Source of the DNA: Halolactibacillus halophilus
GTDB lineage: Bacteria; Bacillota; Bacilli; Bacillales; Amphibacillaceae
Assembly: GCF_900115605.1 (NCBI RefSeq)
Contig: NZ_FOXC01000001.1
Coordinates: forward strand, 124,001 to 188,000
Direction: 5' to 3'
DNA: 64,000 nt
Part shown: positions 38,203-47,541 of the stretch, in pieces
How the letters are laid out: the number at the start of each line of letters is the position of its first letter
Numbering within the stretch: the first letter of the stretch is position 1
The notes under the pieces: generated by a model
Databases searched by the model: none
What the model was told of the DNA's origin: nothing
Seen by the model: the letters and a program-made list of their open reading frames with translations, nothing else
Program-made: the position numbers and the translations under genes

Positions 38203-39936
38203 TTATTCTTGTTTTTTCTTCCAAAATGCTTGCAGTTCTTCTAATGTCCACGTATTAACGACCGTTTCTTTTTTCAACCAACCACGTCTCGCAACACCTA
38301 CGCCTTCTTTCATAAACTCAAGCGTTTCTTTACTATGGGCATCGGTATTGATTGTCACCTTCACATCATGGTCTTGGCATACTTTAATCCAATCACTATT
38401 TAAATCAAAGCGTTTTGGATTGGCATTAAGTTCTAATATTGTATGTGTTTCCTTCGCTTTTTGAATCAATTGTTCCATATTCACCTTATACCCGTCTCGC
38501 TTACCAATAATGCGTCCAGTCGGGTGTGCGATATGTTTGACGTATGGATTCTCCATCGCATTAAACAAACGTGTCATGATCTCTTCTTCTGTCTGACTAA
38601 ACGAGGAATGAATTGCCCCGATGACATAGTCAAGCCCTTGTAAGAAATCATCCTCAAAGTCAAGCGAACCATCTGGTAAAATATCCATCTCCACGCCAGC
38701 TAGTATCGTAAGATCTGGAAACAGTTGTCTTACTCGTTCAATCTCTTCGCGTTGTTCTCTTAAGCGGGCTTCATTTAAACCATTTGCGACGCGTAAGAAT
38801 TTTGAGTGGTCAGTAATCGCAATATATGCATAACCTTTATCACGAGCAAACCGAGCCATCTCCTCAATCGACTGGGCACCATCACTCCAGGTTGTGTGCA
38901 TGTGTAAGTCGCCTTTGATCTCATCAAGTGTTACGAGTGGATATGGCTGTTTAAATGCCTCAATCTCACCTTTTGCTTCTCTTACCTCAGGTGGAATCTC
39001 ATATAAGTTAAAATGGTTAAAAAAAGCTGCTTCTGACTCAAAAGTTGTTACTTCTCCTGTTTTAACATTTTCAACCCCATATTCACTGATCTTTTCACCC
39101 CGGGTTTTAGCAAGCTGACGCATGGCCACGTTATGATCCTTTGAACCCGTAAAATGGTGGAGCGTTGTCGCAAATGCATCATCGCGAATCATGCGAAAAT
39201 CGACACTCACGTCGTAATGATCTTGAATAATAACCGATACTTTTGTATCTCCACTCGCAATCACTTCTTTTATATCCGCTAACTGAAGCAAGTGTTCTTT
39301 AACAACTTGTGGTTGGTCTGTTGCGATAATAAAATCTAAGTCTTTCACCGTCTCGCGCATTCGGCGCATACTGCCAGCGATACTAAACCGTTTAACACCG
39401 TTCATTGAGCTTAGAGCAGTTTCAATCTTATGTCGTACCCCGCGAACGGCATCAAATGGCAACCTGTCAGGTTGAACGTTTAACTTTAAAAGTCCCACTA
39501 AGATTTTTTCTTCTGACTTTTTACCAAAGCCTTTTAAATCAGCGACCTGATGATTTTCACAAGCCATTTGTAAATCGGCTTCATTCTCGATTTTTAGCTC
39601 TTGATAGAGCTTCGCTAACTTCTTACCACCAAGACCTGGTATATCAAGTAATGGGATCAATCCCTCTGGTACTTCTTGTTTTAATACGTTGAGGGTTTCA
39701 GATTCCCCGCTATTTAAAAATTCCGTAATCACGCCCTGTGTCCCTTTACCAATCCCTTTAATTGATGACCAATCATCAATCTCACTCAAAGCTCTGGTGT
39801 CTGTCTCTAAGGCTTGGGCAGCTTTTCTGTAAGCCGAAATTTTAAATGAGTTTTCTCCTTTTAGTTCTAAATAAATTGCAATCTCTTCAAGTAAATGAAT
39901 AATGTCTTTTTTATTTATTGCTTCTTTATTTGTCAT
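38203..39936 (-). CDS. polX: DNA polymerase X family protein with PHP domain
   Basis: A 577-residue bacterial family X polymerase. It has an N-terminal helix-hairpin-helix region, the nucleotidyltransferase core with the metal-binding aspartates (DLDFIIA and VSVDFRM), and a C-terminal PHP exonuclease domain (DLHMHTTWSDG, ITDHS, HIAHPTGR). It fills gaps in base excision repair and can trim 3' ends. AGGAGG is correctly placed for the ATG at 39936; a GTG at 39945 is too close to it. It follows cvpA, but a hairpin lies between them. Confidence 0.95.
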   Translation of the reverse strand: MTNKEAINKKDIIHLLEEIAIYLELKGENSFKISAYRKAAQALETDTRALSEIDDWSSIKGIGKGTQGVITEFLNSGESETLNVLKQEVPEGLIPLLDIPGLGGKKLAKLYQELKIENEADLQMACENHQVADLKGFGKKSEEKILVGLLKLNVQPDRLPFDAVRGVRHKIETALSSMNGVKRFSIAGSMRRMRETVKDLDFIIATDQPQVVKEHLLQLADIKEVIASGDTKVSVIIQDHYDVSVDFRMIRDDAFATTLHHFTGSKDHNVAMRQLAKTRGEKISEYGVENVKTGEVTTFESEAAFFNHFNLYEIPPEVREAKGEIEAFKQPYPLVTLDEIKGDLHMHTTWSDGAQSIEEMARFARDKGYAYIAITDHSKFLRVANGLNEARLREQREEIERVRQLFPDLTILAGVEMDILPDGSLDFEDDFLQGLDYVIGAIHSSFSQTEEEIMTRLFNAMENPYVKHIAHPTGRIIGKRDGYKVNMEQLIQKAKETHTILELNANPKRFDLNSDWIKVCQDHDVKVTINTDAHSKETLEFMKEGVGVARRGWLKKETVVNTWTLEELQAFWKKKQE

Positions 39937-39959
39937 TACAAGCACCTCCTATTCGTAAG

Positions 39960-39991
39960 GAAAGACCCTTGCACAAAATACAAGGGTCTGT
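39960..39991 (-). terminator. Hairpin between cvpA and polX
   Basis: AGACCCTTG pairs perfectly with CAAGGGTCT around a 10-base loop, then TTCC. With so short a U tract it may only reduce read-through into polX. Confidence 0.55.
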
Positions 39992-40007
39992 CATCGTTAT
40001 TCATCCA

Positions 40008-40532
40008 TTAAAACCATAAAGTCATGATACGATTTGAGAAAATCGGGGTCTGTTCAATCATAAACCGAGCAACGTTTGATTCGGCAATCATCGCTTGTAT
40101 TTGTTCTACAGGTAATAACGATAAAACAAACACAAAAATAAACAAGACTAAGTATTGTTCAAAAAAACCAAACACGGCACCTAGTCCTTTATTTGCGACA
40201 TTAAGAAGTGGCAGTTCGGCAACAAAATCAAGCATCGCGGTAATAATTGATAAAATAATTTTGGTGACAAAAAATAAAACAACAAAAGCAATCATATAGT
40301 AATAGGCTGCCTCTAAATTAAACGTTGCTTCAAAAAATGCCCACGTCTCCCCTTCAAGAGGAGGATACGGAATATACATTTCTAACATGTTACCAAACGC
40401 TTTGTAAAAACGCGATGCAACAATAAACGCAATAAAGAAGCTAACAAAATGAAACACTTGGACAATTAAGCCCCGCTTCATTCCGCGTAAAATACCAAAA
40501 ATTAGTAGTAACAATAATATTAAATCCATCAT
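40008..40532 (-). CDS. cvpA: CvpA-family membrane protein (YshB-like)
   Basis: A 174-residue protein with four predicted membrane helices and the conserved start MDLILLLLLIFGILRGMKRGLI, including the GxxRG turn after the first helix. CvpA is linked to colicin V production in E. coli and to envelope integrity elsewhere; the mechanism is unclear. It follows zapA by 7 bases and precedes polX, the same order as B. subtilis yshA-yshB-polX. The binding site AGAGG is rather far from the ATG pair at the start. Confidence 0.88.
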   Translation of the reverse strand: MMDLILLLLLIFGILRGMKRGLIVQVFHFVSFFIAFIVASRFYKAFGNMLEMYIPYPPLEGETWAFFEATFNLEAAYYYMIAFVVLFFVTKIILSIITAMLDFVAELPLLNVANKGLGAVFGFFEQYLVLFIFVFVLSLLPVEQIQAMIAESNVARFMIEQTPIFSNRIMTLWF

Positions 40533-40539
40533 GTTCGTT

Positions 40540-40800
40540 TTAGTCCTCTTTCTTATTCAGTTTTTGTTCAAGGGCATCATAGGCTTCTTTTAACTTTAAA
40601 TAATCATTCATCGTATTCACGGCTGTTAAAACAGCTAACCGTGTCGTATCTAAACTTTTATTTGCTTGATAGATTTCACGCATTTTATCATCCACAACAC
40701 TTGCAATCATGCGCATATGATGAAGATCTTCATCACCGACAAGTGTGTAATTTTTACCATATATATCGACGTTGGCACGTGTCTTTTTCACCTGGGTCAC
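40540..40800 (-). CDS. zapA: Cell division protein ZapA
   Basis: An 86-residue ZapA. The N-terminal half is a small alpha/beta head (RANVDIYGKNYTLVGDEDLHHMRMIA) and the C-terminal half a dimerising coiled coil (LKEAYDALEQKLNKKE). ZapA crosslinks FtsZ protofilaments and supports Z-ring formation. It heads zapA-cvpA-polX-mutS2 and is divergent from rnhC, the same neighbours as in B. subtilis. Length is normal. Confidence 0.93.
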   Translation of the reverse strand: MTQVKKTRANVDIYGKNYTLVGDEDLHHMRMIASVVDDKMREIYQANKSLDTTRLAVLTAVNTMNDYLKLKEAYDALEQKLNKKED

Positions 40801-40922
40801 CTGTATACCCCCTTTAATAAAATCCTAATATTTATCTTAACATGAAGTGTGTGATTTAGGAAACTATTCTATCGCTATTTTCTCTGATATAATGACACCA
40901 TACCAATGAAAGAGGAGTGCTT

Positions 40923-41855
40923 ATGGGACATATTGTACACTATGTATCTGATGATACGTTAAAAGAAATGACCACTTATTATCAACCTTATCAAACGAAA
41001 ACACCTCAACATGCAGTGTTTCAAGCAAAGAAAAATGGCGTGACCATTACTGGCTATCGCTCAAAAAAAGTTATGTTTCAAGGGCAAAACCCAGAAGTAG
41101 AAGCGGGTCGCTGGGAGGCTTTAAAAGCGGCTAAAGGTTCAACAAAAAAGACCGTCAATCAACACGATTATATGCCAAATGCGTCACTCTACAACCAAAA
41201 TACGATCGGCTCCGACGAGACCGGAACAGGAGACTATTTCGGGCCAATCACCGTATGTAGTTGTTATGTCACGAATGAACAGATTCCCTTGCTAAAAGAA
41301 CTCGGCGTAAAAGACTCGAAAAACTTGACCGATGAAACAATTCAGTCATTAGCCAAAACGATTTTACAATTAAAGATTCCGTATTCGCTTGTGATTTTAC
41401 ATAATGAAAAATATAATCGCCTGCAGAAAAAAGGTTGGTCCCAGGGCAAGATGAAGACGATGCTGCATCATGTGGCAATCACAAAATTGCTTAAAAAAAT
41501 CGCACCGACTAAGCCAGATGGGATTATTATTGATCAATTTGCGACACCGAATGTCTACATCAATCATTTACAATCTGAAGGAAAAACCTTACCAGCCAGT
41601 ACGTACTTTGTCACAAAAGCGGAATCTCATGCCATCAGCGTTGCTTGTGCGTCTATATTAGCGCGTTATAGCTTTGTGAAGGAAATGGATAAGCTTAGTA
41701 AAACAGCTGGTTTTACGTTACCTAAAGGAGCATCGAGTAAAGTTGACCAAGCCGCAAGTTATCTTGTAAAAAAACAAGGGTATGCTTGCCTCGATCAATT
41801 CGCAAAAGTACACTTTAAAAACACAGAAAAAATAGCGACTTACTTGAGAAAATAA
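40923..41855 (+). CDS. rnhC: Ribonuclease HIII
   Basis: A 310-residue enzyme that cleaves RNA in RNA-DNA hybrids. An N-terminal TBP-like substrate-binding domain (residues 1-80) precedes the catalytic domain with GSDETGTGDYFGP, which holds the first Asp-Glu pair; further acidic residues are in VKDSKNL and IIDQF, as in the DEDD set of type 2 RNases H. The ATG at 40923 has AGGAG upstream; a GTG at 40917 overlaps it. The gene is divergent from zapA. Its stop codon lies inside the bidirectional terminator shared with pheT. Confidence 0.95.
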   Translation: MGHIVHYVSDDTLKEMTTYYQPYQTKTPQHAVFQAKKNGVTITGYRSKKVMFQGQNPEVEAGRWEALKAAKGSTKKTVNQHDYMPNASLYNQNTIGSDETGTGDYFGPITVCSCYVTNEQIPLLKELGVKDSKNLTDETIQSLAKTILQLKIPYSLVILHNEKYNRLQKKGWSQGKMKTMLHHVAITKLLKKIAPTKPDGIIIDQFATPNVYINHLQSEGKTLPASTYFVTKAESHAISVACASILARYSFVKEMDKLSKTAGFTLPKGASSKVDQAASYLVKKQGYACLDQFAKVHFKNTEKIATYLRK

Positions 41856-41871
41856 GTCGCTATTTTTCTTT
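41826..41871. terminator. Terminator shared by rnhC and pheT
   Basis: AAAAATAGCGACTTA pairs with TAAGTCGCTATTTTT around a 9-base loop. The left arm and loop encode the last codons of rnhC, and the stop codon is in the right arm; T runs on both strands end both convergent genes. Confidence 0.85.
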
Positions 41872-41880
41872 ATTTCATTT

Positions 41881-44307
41881 TTATGCGCGTAAAACAGCCC
41901 CGTGTGTTGATTTAACGGCAGCTAATACAGCTTCATAACTCGTTTCAACTTCATCATCTGTCAACGTACGCGTTGGATCAAGGTAGCGCAAGTTAAACGC
42001 AAGTGATTTCTTACCCGCTGGTAAATGTTCGCCTTGATACACATCAAAGACATGTAAACTAAAGAGATGTTCACCAGCCGCTTGTTTAATCGTTGCTAAC
42101 ACATCACCACTTGGCACCATCTCATCTATCACTAACGCAATATCACGAGACATTGACGGGAAGCGTGGAATTTGATTAAAGTTCGGTTCAAGATCAACAT
42201 GCTCATATAAATATTCTAAATCTAGATCAAAGACATAAGCAGCCTTTAGGTCATAGGACTTCGCTAAGGTTGGGTGCACTTGACCAATGAAACCAATCGA
42301 TTGACCCTCATGGTAAAATTCAGCTGTTCGCCCTGGGTGCATGCCATCAATCTCCGCTTTAGCAAAAGTAACATCCATACCTAAACGACTGACCAATGTT
42401 TCCACAATGCCTTTAGCAACGTAGAAATCAACGGCTTTATGTTCTTGTTGGAATGGATGTGTCAGCCATTGACCATTTAGAACACCCGCTAAGCGGTTTA
42501 ATTCTTTTGGTTGTTTCGTGATTTCTTTTTCATCCGAAACAAAGACAGTTCCTACTTCATAAAGCGCAAGATCTTTTTCTTTACGGGCTTGGTTATAGCT
42601 TGCGACAGCTAAGAGTTCCGGTAAGAGACTTAAACGTAACGTCGAGTGTTCTTCACTCATCGGCATCGCTAAGCGGACCGGGCTGATGACTTGCTTTTTA
42701 ATGTCAGGGGCCATTAACATAGTTGCTCGCTCTGTCGTTGTTAGTGAGTAAGTAATTGCCTCAGATAGTCCAGCACCTTCCATCACTTGCTTCACAAAGC
42801 GTTTTAACGCTTGACGTTCACTTAATTTACCGGCAAACTGTCCACCCTCTGGTAGCGTGTAATCTAAGTAATCATATCCGTAGATTCTTGCGACTTCTTC
42901 TAACATATCTTCAAAAATCGTAATATCTTGACGACGCGTTGGGACATGAACCGTGAAGGTTGACTGATCTTGATCGTATGTGAATTGTAATTTATCTAAA
43001 ATGACCGCAATCTCATAATCTGTAATGGTTGTACCTAGACGATCATTAATCCGTTCAGTCGTTATGACGACATCTTTTTCACTGTAATCAAGTGCGTCTA
43101 TTTCACTTACGCCGACACAAATCTTAGCATCAGCATATTTTTCTAGTAAGTGCAAGGCACGATGCCCCGCCCGTTTAACGCGATTAGGATCGACTCCTTT
43201 TTCAAACCGCGTACTTGATTCACTGCGTAAGCCATGATCTTTTACTGCTTGACGCACAACTTTTCCGTCGAAGTAAGCGGCTTCTAGTAAAACCGTTGAC
43301 GTCTCATTGTTTACCTCTGATTCAAAACCACCCATCACACCCGCAAGAGCTTGCGGCGTTTGTCCATTTGTAATGACTAAGTGTTCGGTATTTAATGTGC
43401 GGGTTTCTTCATCAAGCGTGACAAAGGTTTCATTAGCTACTGCTCGTCTTATGACAATCTGATTAGATCCAAATCTATCAAAATCAAACGCATGCAGTGG
43501 TTGACCATATTCAAGTAGAACGTAGTTTGTAATATCAACGACGTTGTTAATTGGACGAATGCCTGCCGCCATTAAATAATTACGCATCCAGAGTGGTGCA
43601 GGTTTAATCGTCACATTCTTTGCGACAAACGCCCCGTAGTAAGGATTGTCATCTGTTGCTTCAACTTTCACTGAAACAAGGTCCGTCGCTTGTTCATCTG
43701 TTGTCGTATACGATTCATCTGGTAAGATGACTTCTTCATTTAAAATAGCGGCCACCTCATAGGCTACACCCAACATACTTAAAGCATCCGAGCGGTTTGG
43801 CGTTAAACCAAGTTCTAAAATCGCATCATCTAAATTTAAGTAGTCTGTCACGTCACGCCCTATTTGAACTGACTCACTAAAGACAAAAATACCATCTGCT
43901 AAGTCTTTCGGTACATATTGTTCCTGAATACCAAGTTCTTGTAAGGAACAAATCATACCATTTGATTCGACCCCGCGTAGTTTCGCTTGCTTAATTTTAA
44001 AGTTACCTGGAAGCACGGCGCCAACTTTGGCGACAACAACATGTTGCCCTGTTTCGACATTTGGTGCCCCGCAAACGATTTGAAGTACCTCATCACCGAC
44101 ATTAACCTTTGTAACGTTTAATTTGTCCGCATCCGGATGTTTTTCACATGATTCAACGTAACCGACCACCACGTGGTCTAATCGTTCTGAAACATAGTCA
44201 ATACCTTCAACTTCAATCCCTGTTTTTGTGATTTTATCTGCGAGTGATTCAGGTGTTTCGCTACCCAAATCAACATATTGTTTTAACCAATTTAATGATA
44301 CTAACAC
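41881..44307 (-). CDS. pheT: Phenylalanyl-tRNA synthetase beta subunit
   Basis: An 808-residue beta subunit of the alpha2-beta2 enzyme. It has an N-terminal tRNA-binding EMAP-like domain (VVGYVESCEKHPDADKL and QIVCGAPNV), the B3/B4 editing module that clears mischarged Tyr, the B5 domain, a catalytically inactive class II fold, and the C-terminal ferredoxin-fold anticodon-binding domain (FPSMSRDIALV). Translation starts with GTG at 44307 after GAGGAGG. It follows pheS by 19 bases. No unusual features were seen. Confidence 0.97.
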   Translation of the reverse strand: MLVSLNWLKQYVDLGSETPESLADKITKTGIEVEGIDYVSERLDHVVVGYVESCEKHPDADKLNVTKVNVGDEVLQIVCGAPNVETGQHVVVAKVGAVLPGNFKIKQAKLRGVESNGMICSLQELGIQEQYVPKDLADGIFVFSESVQIGRDVTDYLNLDDAILELGLTPNRSDALSMLGVAYEVAAILNEEVILPDESYTTTDEQATDLVSVKVEATDDNPYYGAFVAKNVTIKPAPLWMRNYLMAAGIRPINNVVDITNYVLLEYGQPLHAFDFDRFGSNQIVIRRAVANETFVTLDEETRTLNTEHLVITNGQTPQALAGVMGGFESEVNNETSTVLLEAAYFDGKVVRQAVKDHGLRSESSTRFEKGVDPNRVKRAGHRALHLLEKYADAKICVGVSEIDALDYSEKDVVITTERINDRLGTTITDYEIAVILDKLQFTYDQDQSTFTVHVPTRRQDITIFEDMLEEVARIYGYDYLDYTLPEGGQFAGKLSERQALKRFVKQVMEGAGLSEAITYSLTTTERATMLMAPDIKKQVISPVRLAMPMSEEHSTLRLSLLPELLAVASYNQARKEKDLALYEVGTVFVSDEKEITKQPKELNRLAGVLNGQWLTHPFQQEHKAVDFYVAKGIVETLVSRLGMDVTFAKAEIDGMHPGRTAEFYHEGQSIGFIGQVHPTLAKSYDLKAAYVFDLDLEYLYEHVDLEPNFNQIPRFPSMSRDIALVIDEMVPSGDVLATIKQAAGEHLFSLHVFDVYQGEHLPAGKKSLAFNLRYLDPTRTLTDDEVETSYEAVLAAVKSTHGAVLRA

Positions 44308-44326
44308 AGCTTTTCCTCCTCATTCA

Positions 44327-45361
44327 TTATGCTTTATGATATTGCGCTAAGAATCGTTGATCGTTCGTGTAGAAATGGCGGATGTCATCGACGCCGTACT
44401 TCAACATCGCAATCCGCTCAGGTCCCATACCAAAGGCAAAGCCACTGTAAATCTCAGGGTCATAGCCTGCCATTTTTAATACGTCAGGATGAACCATGCC
44501 TCCACCTAAGATTTCAATCCAACCTGTTTGTTTACAGACCGAACAACCTTTTCCGTGACAAACTTTACATGAAATATCCATCTCAACCGACGGTTCTGTG
44601 AACGGGAAGAAACTTGGACGTAAACGAATCTCACGTTCTTCTCCGAAGAATTGTTTCGCAAATTGGTTGAGGACACCTTTTAAATCACTCATGCGCACAT
44701 TTTTATCGACATAAAGACCTTCGACTTGCGTGAACTGGTGTGAGTGAGTCGCATCATCCGTATCACGACGATACACTTTACCAGGACAAATCATTTTTAC
44801 TGGCTTATTACCTTTATACTCACCCATTGTTCGTGCTTGCACTGGTGAGGTATGTGTACGCATCAATAATTCTTCTGTCACATAAAAAGAATCTTGCATA
44901 TCACGAGCTGGATGATTTTTTGGTAAATTTAGCGCCTCAAAGTTATAGTAATCTGTTTCAACTTCTGGCCCTTCTTTTACTTCAAAGCCCATCCCAATGA
45001 AGAGATCCTCAATCTCTGTCACAATGGATGTAAGTAGATGTGGACCACCTAGTGTGACCGGACGACCTGGTAAGGTCACGTCAATGGCTTCTTTTTTTAA
45101 TTGTTCATTCAGTGCTTCAGTTTCAAAAACTTGTTTCTTCACTTCGAGTGCTTCGGTGATTGCCGCTCTAACGGTATTTGCTAATTCACCTACAACCGGT
45201 CGTTCCTCAGCTGAAAGTTTCCCCATACCGCGTAACACTTCGGTGATGGGCCCTTTTTTACCAAGGTACCCTACGCGCACTGCTTCAAGTGCTTTTAAAT
45301 CATCTGCTTCAGTAATTTTTACGAGCGCTTCTTCTTTTAATGCTTGTAATTTTTCTTGCAT
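44327..45361 (-). CDS. pheS: Phenylalanyl-tRNA synthetase alpha subunit
   Basis: A 344-residue class II synthetase subunit. It has an N-terminal coiled coil that contacts tRNA and then the catalytic core with motif 2 ([12 protein letters not shown] ... GKVYRRD) and motif 3 ([14 protein letters not shown]). The Phe-binding Ala of the A294 region is present as FAFGMG. A pair of CxxC motifs ([12 protein letters not shown]) is a feature of many Bacillota PheS. GGGAGGAT precedes the ATG. Expression of pheST is under a T-box leader reading a Phe codon. Confidence 0.97.
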   Translation of the reverse strand: MQEKLQALKEEALVKITEADDLKALEAVRVGYLGKKGPITEVLRGMGKLSAEERPVVGELANTVRAAITEALEVKKQVFETEALNEQLKKEAIDVTLPGRPVTLGGPHLLTSIVTEIEDLFIGMGFEVKEGPEVETDYYNFEALNLPKNHPARDMQDSFYVTEELLMRTHTSPVQARTMGEYKGNKPVKMICPGKVYRRDTDDATHSHQFTQVEGLYVDKNVRMSDLKGVLNQFAKQFFGEEREIRLRPSFFPFTEPSVEMDISCKVCHGKGCSVCKQTGWIEILGGGMVHPDVLKMAGYDPEIYSGFAFGMGPERIAMLKYGVDDIRHFYTNDQRFLAQYHKA

Positions 45362-45402
45362 CTTTATATCCTCCCTCTCATCGTTTCCTTTTTTGACAAT
45401 AT

Positions 45403-45693
45403 AAAAAGCCCCATCCCAAAAAGGGACGAGGCTAAAAGTCGCGGTACCACCCTTGTTGATAAAGCATGCACTTTATCCACTTATATTTGTTAACGAACAG
45501 TGTTGTCCGGCATCATTTTACTTTTTAATCACTTAAAAAGGTCCCATGAACAGCTCCCGAGTGAATTCAGTTCTACATTTCACGTGTTTTGCTTCCAGTC
45601 TAGACAAAACATCCCTCATCATGAAACGGTGTAAAACTTACTTGGCTCGTTCGTCGCTTTTTATATCGTCATATTGTTTTGTTTGTACATATA
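45403..45693 (-). promoter_or_regulatory. T-box leader of pheST (tRNA-Phe sensing)
   Basis: The T-box AAGGGTGGTACCGCG (45453-45439) precedes a terminator whose arms are AGCCTCGTCCC and GGGATGGGGCT followed by TTTTT (45403-45434). A TTC triplet at 45565-45563 lies in the likely specifier loop (CTGAATTCACTC). Uncharged tRNA-Phe would stabilise the antiterminator. Confidence 0.9.
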
Positions 45694-45699
45694 TTCTTT

Positions 45700-45728
45700 A
45701 GTATAGTGAAAAATCAGTGGTCTTGCAA
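45700..45728 (-). promoter_or_regulatory. Promoter of the pheST T-box transcript
   Basis: TTGCAA (45728-45723) and TATACT (45705-45700) with a 17-base spacer, just upstream of the leader. Confidence 0.72.
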
Positions 45729-45804
45729 TGGTTGAATTGAAAATACAATGTTTCTTCATTACTTTTTTGATTAACAGTGAAAAATAAGTCGCTTTTTATG
45801 ACCA

Positions 45805-46539
45805 TCACTGAAAATAGTACAGCAATATACCTGCGGCCACACCGACATTAAGTGATTCTGCTTTACCAGTAATGGGGATCTTTACTTTCATATCACTTAA
45901 CTGTTGCAGTTCTTTTTGAACACCGCTACCCTCATTACCAACAATCACCGCACAACTTTCAAAAACCTTTACCTCAGCAAGCGGGATCGCTTCTTCAAGT
46001 GTTGAGGCAATCAACTGAACGCCACGCGCCTGCAAATCTGGAAGCAGTATATTTAGATCAGCTTTTACAACAGGTAAATGAAACAGCGAACCTTGCGTTG
46101 ACCGAATTACTTTATCATTAAATAAATCCACCGTCCCCTCGCCTAAAATAATACCGTCATAGTTAAACGCATCCGCTGTACGAATCATTGTACCGACATT
46201 TCCCGGGTCTTGAACATTATCTAAAACGAGTATTTTTTTAAAACGATCCGCCCGATACGTCTTTATGTTTACCACTGCCATCACACCTTGTGGTGATGGT
46301 GTATTAGCAAGAGCCTTAAAAACCTGATCTGTGACCACTGTCGTTCGGTAATCCTTAAACCACGTATCAATTTGTCTATCTTCTCGCACAATTAACTGTT
46401 CGATCTCCCAGTCACTTCCTATGACCTCTTCAACGAGATGATCGCCTTCAAGTAGAAATTGACCCATTTGTTCGCGATATTTTTTCTTATGCAATTTCAT
46501 CCATTGTTTGATTGTGTCATTTTTTGTTGATGTAATCAT
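45805..46539 (-). CDS. SpoU/TrmH-family RNA 2'-O-methyltransferase (YsgA-like)
   Basis: A 244-residue SPOUT methyltransferase. The N-terminal substrate-binding domain (FLLEGDHLVEEV) is followed by the knotted SAM-binding domain with motif 1 DNVQDPGNVGTMIRTADAF, motif 2 IVGNEGSGV and motif 3 IPITGKAESLNVGVA. The family methylates ribose in 23S rRNA or tRNA; the site for YsgA is not firmly known. It stands upstream of the pheS T-box promoter as ysgA does in B. subtilis, but the spore protein gene sspI that lies beside ysgA there is absent. Confidence 0.9.
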   Translation of the reverse strand: MITSTKNDTIKQWMKLHKKKYREQMGQFLLEGDHLVEEVIGSDWEIEQLIVREDRQIDTWFKDYRTTVVTDQVFKALANTPSPQGVMAVVNIKTYRADRFKKILVLDNVQDPGNVGTMIRTADAFNYDGIILGEGTVDLFNDKVIRSTQGSLFHLPVVKADLNILLPDLQARGVQLIASTLEEAIPLAEVKVFESCAVIVGNEGSGVQKELQQLSDMKVKIPITGKAESLNVGVAAGILLYYFQ

Positions 46540-46851
46540 CGTGTCACCCTTTATCTACGTTCAATTTTAAAATATCTCCTCTATCATACATAACTTGGCT
46601 AAGTTTGGTCAAACTATATTTATCAACAGTTGTTAAAGCCTGTTAGGGAAATAATGTGTTCTAGAAGTACTATTTCCTTTTGTCAAAACGTACTGTCTGC
46701 TAAAACGAGGTCTATCGAAAGACAGGACACACGCCATTACGCTTACTTGGCTCGTTCACTAGCAATCATTATTTTAGCACTTTACTTTTCATAAGGCCCA
46801 CGCTAAAATGTAGTATAGATATGTAAATATTAGCAGAGATACACCTAAGGG
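46540..46851. other. Intergenic region between ysgA and the lytic transglycosylase gene
   Basis: About 310 bases between divergent genes, with no credible gene. It contains a 16-base exact copy (CTTACTTGGCTCGTTC, 46742-46757) of sequence found in the pheS T-box leader at 45637-45652. An AAATATAT-rich stretch lies towards the right gene. No clear -35/-10 pair for either gene was found. Confidence 0.6.
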
Positions 46852-47445
46852 GTGAGCAAAATCGAGATTCAACTCATGCAAGCGATGATGAAATTACAAT
46901 CGACCAGTCAATTTAGTCAAACCAAACAAAATCAGGCACCCACATTTGACTTTTCTAGTATCATTAGTCAAATAGATACGTCAGATCATACCCGTATCCG
47001 CGATCTTGTTGAAAATCCATCAGTGATAGGACAAGTGATGTCATCATCGCCTGTTAAGGTCAACTACTCCGATGATTCGATCAACACGATCATTAGTGAT
47101 GCTAGCACGAAATATGGTGTTAGTGAACAATTGATTCGAGCTGTCATTCAAACAGAATCAAACTTCAATCCGGATGTTGTAAGTCACGCCGGGGCAGCTG
47201 GGTTAATGCAGCTCATGCCAAAAACAGCAGAAGGCCTAGGAGTAACGGATCGGTTTGATCCTTATCAAAATATCATGGGCGGAACGAAATATTTAAACCA
47301 AATGTTGCAACGCTATGACGGCAATGAAACACTTGCCCTTGCTGCTTATAACGCCGGTCCTGGTAATGTCGACCGCTATGGCGGCGTGCCACCATTTACC
47401 GAGACAACGCGTTATGTTGAAAAAGTGACTCAGTTACTCGGTTAA
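46852..47445 (+). CDS. Lytic transglycosylase (SLT domain), YjbJ-like
   Basis: A 197-residue protein with a C-terminal soluble lytic transglycosylase domain (residues 80-190): catalytic Glu in [11 protein letters not shown], then [23 protein letters not shown] and [12 protein letters not shown], all signatures of SLT enzymes that cut glycan strands. The N-terminal 75 residues are a polar linker without a standard signal peptide; related Bacillus proteins also lack one. The start is uncertain: AAGGGGTG overlaps the GTG at 46852, and no other good start codon follows until an ATG at 46876. It could remodel wall during growth or let a pilus through, but there is no direct link to the pilus locus. 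Confidence 0.85.
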   Translation: MSKIEIQLMQAMMKLQSTSQFSQTKQNQAPTFDFSSIISQIDTSDHTRIRDLVENPSVIGQVMSSSPVKVNYSDDSINTIISDASTKYGVSEQLIRAVIQTESNFNPDVVSHAGAAGLMQLMPKTAEGLGVTDRFDPYQNIMGGTKYLNQMLQRYDGNETLALAAYNAGPGNVDRYGGVPPFTETTRYVEKVTQLLG

Positions 47446-47483
47446 CGAACGTCTTCTTATCATCTTCCAGATATAGCTACACA

Positions 47484-47513
47484 GAAAGGATGGCCAATTG
47501 GCCATCCTTTTTT
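47484..47513. terminator. Terminator between the transglycosylase and aminopeptidase genes
   Basis: AAAGGATGGCC pairs perfectly with GGCCATCCTTT around AATT, with TTTTTT on the right side. It ends the rightward gene and may also act on the leftward one. Confidence 0.85.
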
Positions 47514-47541
47514 ATGATAGATTCATATTTTCCCCTTATTT

